A stretch of DNA of 64,000 nucleotides, taken from Halichoerus grypus. Lineage: Eukaryota > Chordata > Mammalia > Carnivora > Phocidae. Below the pieces are notes generated by a model that had not been told where the DNA came from, did not search any database, and worked only from the letters and a program-made list of their open reading frames with translations. Position numbers and translations under genes: made by a program. The stretch covers positions 878,001 through 942,000 of the forward strand of contig NC_135726.1 in NCBI RefSeq assembly GCF_964656455.1. Direction: 5' to 3'. Of this stretch, positions 59,313 through 64,000 are shown piece by piece (position 1 is the first letter of the stretch; every line of letters starts with the position of its first letter).

Positions 59313-61408
59313 GCCAACGTTTGCCATCACGGGGCTGTGCCTCTCCTTGGTTCCGGTGACCGCCAGGAAGCCGTGTCTGATGGGGGGGCGCTTTCTCGGT
59401 GCCGAGCAAGAGACAAGGCCCTGCCCCATGGGGGTGGTGAACAAACGGGTGACGTAAGTTGGGGTGTGAATGGGAATGGACCCCCTGGCGCAGTTCACCC
59501 ACAGCCTCCTGTGCTCTTGCCACATGGGTGAACTTTCAAAAGCTGGGTCCTCAAGGTGATCTGGACGACCTTGGGCCCCAGCTGACACCCATGGCTTGTG
59601 GCTGTGCCGGGCATGTTCCACAAGACCCTAAAAGAGGACAGTGAGGAAAGGGACACCTTGACCCCAAGGAGCCAGGGTGTCGCAGCCAGGGTGTCCTGGC
59701 TCCCAGGGCAGGTCCTAGCCAGATTCGGATGCCCAGAACTTGGCATTCGTGGTGTGCTGGCAGCCCCTGGGAGGAAGGGGTGTTATTAATACTTGGGCTC
59801 CGGCTTGGAACATGATGTATTTGAAAGGCGTCATTGGAAAGGCCAGCATGGGGGCAAGTCTGTCCCCGCGCCAGGCGGCTGGCAGGAGCCCCAGCTGGGC
59901 CTGGTGTGTCAGCAGTCCCAGCAGAGAGCAGGCTGACAGCGTTTTTCCATTGCAGAGATCTGAGCTCAGACGGAGGCTGGCGGCGGAGGGGGGGGCCCGG
60001 CCTGAGTCCAGCTGGCTCTTGGCTTGGACACAGCCACCGTGGTGTTCTGCCTCCCACGTGGAAGTGGAGGGAAGGGCCCAGGCCAGAGGCCCTCCGTGGG
60101 GCCTCCGACCCCCAGGAGGCAGGGGACCTGACGGCCTCGTGTTACAGGAGAGACGGCTGTACTTCATCCTCATGCAGACAGCCTGGGGCCGAGGCCCTGT
60201 GCTCAGTGCAGACATGCATGCTGCCCTTGAGACACCGTGACCTGCCCGGGGAGACCGAGGGGGAGTCCTGGCGGAAGGAGGAGCAATCAGGGAGGCTTCC
60301 TGGAAACAGCGGTGCAGTGCATGTGCCTGTGTGGACTCGGGAGCGAGGGGGTGTGGCCGGCAAGGAGCGAGGCGCTTGAGGAGGCGTGGCAGCCGCCAGG
60401 GGCCAAGAGATTCCACCGGGTGGTGAGAGAGCAGAGCCTGGAGACCTGGGAAGAGGGCCTGGGCCCAAGGGTAGGGCAGCCTCGGCAGGCGCTCCCACAG
60501 GCCGGCTCCGTGTAAGATGCGGCTCCCCCCTTCCCAAGTCCCCAGGGAAGAGACCCCAACGGGCCAGTGTGGACCTACCAGCTATGGCCTGGAGTGGGGG
60601 GCTCTGGGCCGGGGTGGACAGACATGCCCAGAGGGGGCCCCCGTAAACACAGAGCAGGAGCTCCCCCGAGGCTGAGCCAGACTGAGGCCAGCCAGAGCAG
60701 CCGCTCCAGCGAAGACAGATGGAGGCCAGGGCACATGGGGACACAGGCCCACGGCCGCCCTCCAGGGGCGAGAAGTGAGGGGCCCAGGCTGGCCTGGAAG
60801 CCAGATACTTTACAAGTGTCCATCACAGATCTGCACCTGATTGTACGTTTGTGACCTGTAGTCAGGGCAGGACTCTGGCTCCCACCTGCCCTGGTCCAGA
60901 ACGAAGGAGGGTGAGAGGAGTGTCCACGGGCAATGGACGGGGGTGTCAAGAGCAGGGACGGGGCCCTACCCTGCCCAGACCACGGGCCTCTGACCTCCTG
61001 TGGCACATGCCCTGCCCTCACCCCGCCAGGCCTTTGCTCACACTGGTCCCTCCACCCACACCGTCCTTGCCCCAGCCTGCCTGACCAGTCCCTCTAGGGC
61101 AGCCCCAACGCCATCTCCTCCAGGAGGGCTGTCCTCATCCCACGTGCCATCCTTCCCGCTTGTGCACACTTGGGGAATTCACTTCTGCCCGTGTCATCCT
61201 ACCCGTGGCCTGCCACTGGAGGTGTGACCCTGAGCAGGTGTTGTGGTGAGCATGGTGGAGCTCATGCAGGAGGAGACCCTGCCCGGCCCTGCCTCCGCGC
61301 CAGTCCTCTCTGCACCTCAAGGGTCCTGCGGGAGGAAGAAGGTGCAGGGCCCAGAAGCTGGGGCTGGAAGTCAGCCCCGCGGACTCTCGAGGGAGCACCT
61401 GGCCTGGG

Positions 61409-61440
61409 GAGGAGCTTAAAACCCTGGGGGAGGGCAGGTG
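61409..61440 (+). promoter_or_regulatory. PABPN1L: Possible PABPN1L TATA-like element
   Basis: AGCTTAAAACC lies about 85 bases before the exon 1 ATG in GC-rich surroundings. It is a weak TATA-like match; no start site can be fixed from sequence alone. Confidence 0.25.
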
Positions 61441-61501
61441 CTGGTGTGGAGGTGAGCAAGGGAGGCTGCCTTTCCCCCAACCCCCTATCCACCGATGTGG
61501 C

Positions 61502-61779
61502 ATGTGGCTGTTCCTCAGCCACACTCTCTTCCCACTCCCTACCGAGGCCTGGCTGCAAAGCGTTTCCCCAGACCCTGAGGCCCAGGGCTGGGGGGCCTGG
61601 AGCAGGGACCCTGAGGCCCTGGGCTGGGGGGCCTGGAGCAGGGCCAAGAAGCCCCCTCTGGGGCCAGGGGTTGGGACAGGAAGTAGGAGGAGCCAGGGAA
61701 AGCAGAGGAAGACCAGAAGGATGAAGATGCAGGCTTCCTCCTGTCTCTCTTGGAGGGGGAGGACCTGGCTAAGTACCGG
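61502..61779 (+). CDS. PABPN1L: PABPN1L exon 1, with frameshift and internal duplication
   Basis: The start frame (first ATG at 61502) reads MWLFLSHTLFPLPTEAWLQ, then SVSPDPEAQGWGAWSR, aligning well with the human N-terminus from memory. The 12-residue block DPEAxGWGAWSR occurs twice through a 36-bp tandem duplication at 61573-61644. From about 61702 the conserved acidic segment is in another frame, and that frame has a TAG at 61684, so the break lies between about 61645 and 61701. The nearest usable donor is CGG|GTACCT at 61780, four codons short of the human-like end. Confidence 0.7.
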
Positions 61780-64000
61780 GTACCTGACCAGGGAACACCC
61801 CCGTGGAGCCCCGCGGAGGCCGGCCAGGAACCTCAGAAACGTGTGCGTGGGTTCAGAGGGACCGATGGCTGCAGCCCTGACCCTTTTCCAGGCCACTGTC
61901 CCTGGCCTGGAAGAGGGTTGTAGGTATGCCCAACCCTGCAAGGCTGGGGAGGATGGCAGGGCCCCAGTCCACACGGCCTTCCTGCTCCCTCCAGCACGTC
62001 CCCCTGGAGCCAGTGACCCTGAGGACAGACAGGCTCATGCCTGTTCCCCTCTGCCCTCCCTCGAGAGGAGCCTAGGGGCCGTCCTGCCTCTGGGCTCCAC
62101 CTGGGGTCATGCTGGCAGAAGCTGGAGGCCATCAAACTGAAGCCGTGGGCCCTGGAGCAGGCCCAAGGGCCGGAGACGCCGGGGCCGCAGGGCCAAGCCG
62201 CGGAGGAGGAGAGCGCAGGCGCCGTACTGAGCCCCAGGGCAGGTAGGAGCCAGCAGGCCAGGCCAACCCCTTCCCTGGTGGGTGGGCCACGAGTCCTTGG
62301 GCACACGGCTCTGAGCCCCCTTCCCTGTCGGTACATCTGGGTGGGCTGCAGCTGCTGCAGGCACAGGGCCAGCCCACAGGGAGAGTCTGGGGTCTCCATG
62401 CGTCGGGCCTGGCCGGGGCAGGTGTGCAGTAAGCCCTTCCAGAACAGTCCCTGGGGGTGACCCTCTTCCCTAAGGAGTGAGGAATAAGCCACAACTTATT
62501 GTTGTGAGGTGCCTGCCCTTAGCAGCTGCCGGGAGCCCCCCCACCTGCAGTGAGACCTGTCCTGAGGCCCCCCTCTCGGTAGGTTGCCCCTGCCCCGGGA
62601 CCCCCGTGGAGAAGGTGGAGTCGGACCACAGATCCGTCTATGTGGGCAATGTGAGTCCGGGAGGGGGCAAGATGGGGCAGTGGGCACCCAGGGTTGGCCA
62701 TCTCCTCCTGGCTTTGAGGATTAAAGAAAGGGACACAGGCTCAGGAGGGGAGAAGCCAGAGGACAGGACCTGACTGGGGGGTGGGCCGCCCCAGGAGGGA
62801 GCATGGGCCCCGTGTCCTCAGGCATTCTGGTTTCCCGACAGGAGCTGGGATTCAGCATTGCCACAGGAATCTCCCGTTGGCCAATCACCCTGGCCACAAA
62901 TCCCACTGTAAAAAGCCACCTGTTGTCTGGACAGGCCAGATGAACTTAGGGGGTCATCTCACACATGGAGGGCGGACGTCTCTGTCTGCAGTCCACCCCC
63001 GGCAGGGGTGGGGGACCAAGGCAACGGCTACTAACTCCACCCTGGGGTCTAATCAACCTCTCTACCGAGAAAACATGCTGTGGGAGCCCCCGGGAGAGCG
63101 AGGCCTCTGCGGGAGGCCCCCCACCACCAGGGGCGTACCTGTGGCAGGTAGACTGCGGGGGCACAGCGGAGCATCTGGAATCCTACTTCAACCCCTGCGG
63201 GGAGGGCCACCGGGTCACCGTCCTGTGCGACAAGTTCTCCGGACACCCCAAGGGGTCAGTGCCAGCCAGGCAACAGGGAGCGGGGGGTGGGGGGCTCAGG
63301 GAGGGCGGCTCCGGAGGGGCCAGGCGCCCTGGGGTACTGTGGAGCCCAGGCATCCCGGGGTGGCCCTCCCCCGCCCTGCCCGCCTACCCCAGCTATGCCT
63401 ACATGGAGTTTGCTGCCAAGAGCTCAGTCCAGGCTGCAGTGGAGCTGGATGAGAGCATCTTCCGAGGCCGAGTCCTCAAGGTGTGTTCCCTAAACCACGT
63501 TAACCCATGAATCCCTGGGGGACCAGGAAACGCAGGCACAGGGAGAGGCCACGACCCTTCTCCACTCCCCCAGTGTCTCTGGGCACATCCGCGGGTGGAG
63601 GGGTGGCTGCCTCAGGGCCCAGCAGGTCTCCACTGCATGGCGCGGCTCTCTTCCCCAGCTGGACACTTAGGGGATGCTGGGTCCACAGGGGCACATCACC
63701 TGACCATGTCTGTGGCTGGACAGTTCAGGTCTGAGTGGGAATTTTGAGGAGGCTGGGAACAAGTTAGGGTCTGATGCCCCAGAGCTCCACGCCCAGGAGC
63801 TGCGGGGTGTAACCGCTGCACAGCTGCCTGTGAGCCTCCAGCGGAGAAACCCAAGAAGGCTTTCTGGAGGCAGCTTTAGCCCTGGGCTCTGCCCTGCGCT
63901 CGATTAAGGCTGCGCTGGGGAGGCGGGGAGGAAAACAAGTGTCTCAGAGGGCCTCAGCCTTCGGCCCAGGTGCTGCCCAAAAGGACCAACTTGCCAGGGA
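61502..64000 (+). CDS. PABPN1L: PABPN1L, embryonic nuclear poly(A)-binding protein 2 (exon 1 frame broken; 3' end outside window)
   Basis: Proposed join: 61502-61779, 62119-62242, 62583-62650, 63148-63254, 63393-63480, 63970-64000 (partial). The protein binds poly(A) tails through one RRM and acts in oocytes and early embryos, where the mouse protein has been linked to maternal mRNA turnover. Visible parts: N-terminus MWLFLSHTLFPLPTEAWLQ, an acidic segment EEDQKDEDAGFLLSLLEGED, a helix KLEAIKLKPWALEQ, then an RRM with RNP2 VYVGNV and RNP1 KGYAYMEF, ending VLPKRTNLPG at the window edge. Exons 2-6 join in phase with GT/AG sites. Exon 1 cannot be read in one frame: the N-terminus and the acidic segment differ by a net one missing or two extra bases between about 61,645 and 61,700. 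The orthologous donor position after GACCAG (61,792) is GG rather than GT. The position directly 3' of CBFA2T3 on the same strand agrees with human synteny. Confidence 0.82.
61573..61644 (+). repeat. PABPN1L: 36-bp tandem duplication inside PABPN1L exon 1
   Basis: CCCTGAGGCCCAGGGCTGGG and CCCTGAGGCCCTGGGCTGGG start 36 bases apart, and the rest of the unit is nearly identical. It duplicates 12 codons in frame. Confidence 0.95.
62119..62242 (+). CDS. PABPN1L: PABPN1L exon 2
   Basis: Acceptor ATGCTGGCAG, donor GGCAG|GTAGGA; enters in phase 0 and leaves in phase 1. It encodes KLEAIKLKPWALEQAQG, then an Ala/Glu/Pro-rich stretch ending VLSPRA. The LEAIK helix is the family's predicted coiled coil before the RRM. 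Confidence 0.88.
62583..62650 (+). CDS. PABPN1L: PABPN1L exon 3, RRM beta-1 (RNP2)
   Basis: Acceptor CCCTCTCGGTAG, donor GGCAAT|GTGAGT. It encodes GCPCPGTPVEKVESDHRSVY and VGN, matching the conserved DxRSVYVGN entry to the RRM; RNP2 is completed by the first codon of the next exon. Confidence 0.93.
63148..63254 (+). CDS. PABPN1L: PABPN1L exon 4, RRM middle
   Basis: Acceptor CCTGTGGCAG, donor CAAGG|GTCAGT. It encodes VDCGGTAEHLESYFNPCGEG and HRVTVLCDKFSGHPKG. The position after VD is Cys where human has Tyr, and the loop reads CGEGHRV where human has CGEVHRV (both from memory). The fold-defining positions look intact. Confidence 0.93.
63393..63480 (+). CDS. PABPN1L: PABPN1L exon 5, RRM RNP1 and end
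   Basis: Acceptor CCTACCCCAG, donor CTCAAG|GTGTGT. It completes Gly from the previous exon and encodes YAYMEFAAKSSVQAAVELDE and SIFRGRVLK. RNP1 is KGYAYMEF with the aromatic positions for RNA stacking present. Confidence 0.94.
63970..64000 (+). CDS. PABPN1L: PABPN1L exon 6, partial (truncated by window end)
   Basis: Acceptor TTCGGCCCAG, then VLPKRTNLPG and one extra base at the window edge. It matches the post-RRM KVLPKRTN motif that precedes the Arg/Gly-rich C-terminal tail, which lies outside. Confidence 0.88.
   Translation, partial: MLPKRTNLPG

Larger units (their letters stand above)
54801..61501. other. CBFA2T3-PABPN1L intergenic region
   Basis: No recognisable coding exon. Contents: low-complexity (CCAT)n array at 57.1-57.8 kb, a T18 run near 59.1 kb, the possible distal poly(A) signal at 59.3 kb, and GC-rich unique sequence. 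Several open frames of 150-260 codons exist, but their composition is that of random GC-rich DNA. Confidence 0.7.

Overview
This window is vertebrate nuclear DNA, almost certainly from an arctoid carnivore (bear, pinniped, mustelid or raccoon group). The main lineage marker is one full-length tRNA-derived Can-SINE at about 17.53-17.73 kb, with target-site duplications and the arctoid rather than the dog-type or cat-type body sequence. The DNA is GC-rich, CpG-containing and packed with tandem repeats, as expected for the region equivalent to human 16q24.3. No bacterial features, CRISPR arrays or phage genes are present.

Two protein-coding genes are supported, both on the + strand, and their order matches the human neighbourhood. 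The first is CBFA2T3 (MTG16/ETO2), a transcriptional corepressor. Ten coding exons run from 31,267 to the stop codon at 53,055, and every junction has GT/AG sites and compatible phase. The second is PABPN1L (embryonic nuclear poly(A)-binding protein 2), six exons from 61,502 to the window end, where the last exon is cut off. Translating CBFA2T3 from the ATG at 31,293 gives a 565-residue protein, close to the short human isoform (567 residues from memory). The upstream exon encoding the longer N-terminus is not in the window, so 1-31,266 is read as 5' intron.

Layout: 1-31,266 is intron with a 2-kb minisatellite of 36-bp units (5.3-7.3 kb), two L1 fragments, the Can-SINE, microsatellites, an 88-bp triplicate, many old MIR/L2-age remnants, two AT-rich islands that look like conserved enhancers, and a CpG island (28.1-28.5 kb) that is a candidate promoter for the short isoform. 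31.3-53.1 kb holds the CBFA2T3 exons; the first large intron carries a 1.77-kb TG-rich minisatellite, and a G-rich 40-bp tandem repeat sits just before the exon that opens the NHR2 domain. 53.06-54.8 kb is the likely main 3' UTR. 54.8-61.5 kb is intergenic, with a long (CCAT)n array and a possible distal poly(A) signal at 59.3 kb. 61.5-64.0 kb is PABPN1L.

The most notable anomaly is in PABPN1L. Exon 1 starts with a clear family-like N-terminus, contains an in-frame 36-bp tandem duplication, then needs a change of reading frame before the conserved acidic segment. The expected splice donor is also not GT. This may be gene decay in this lineage or an assembly error. I found no convincing novel gene system; the long open frames inside the minisatellites are by-products of repeat periods divisible by three.
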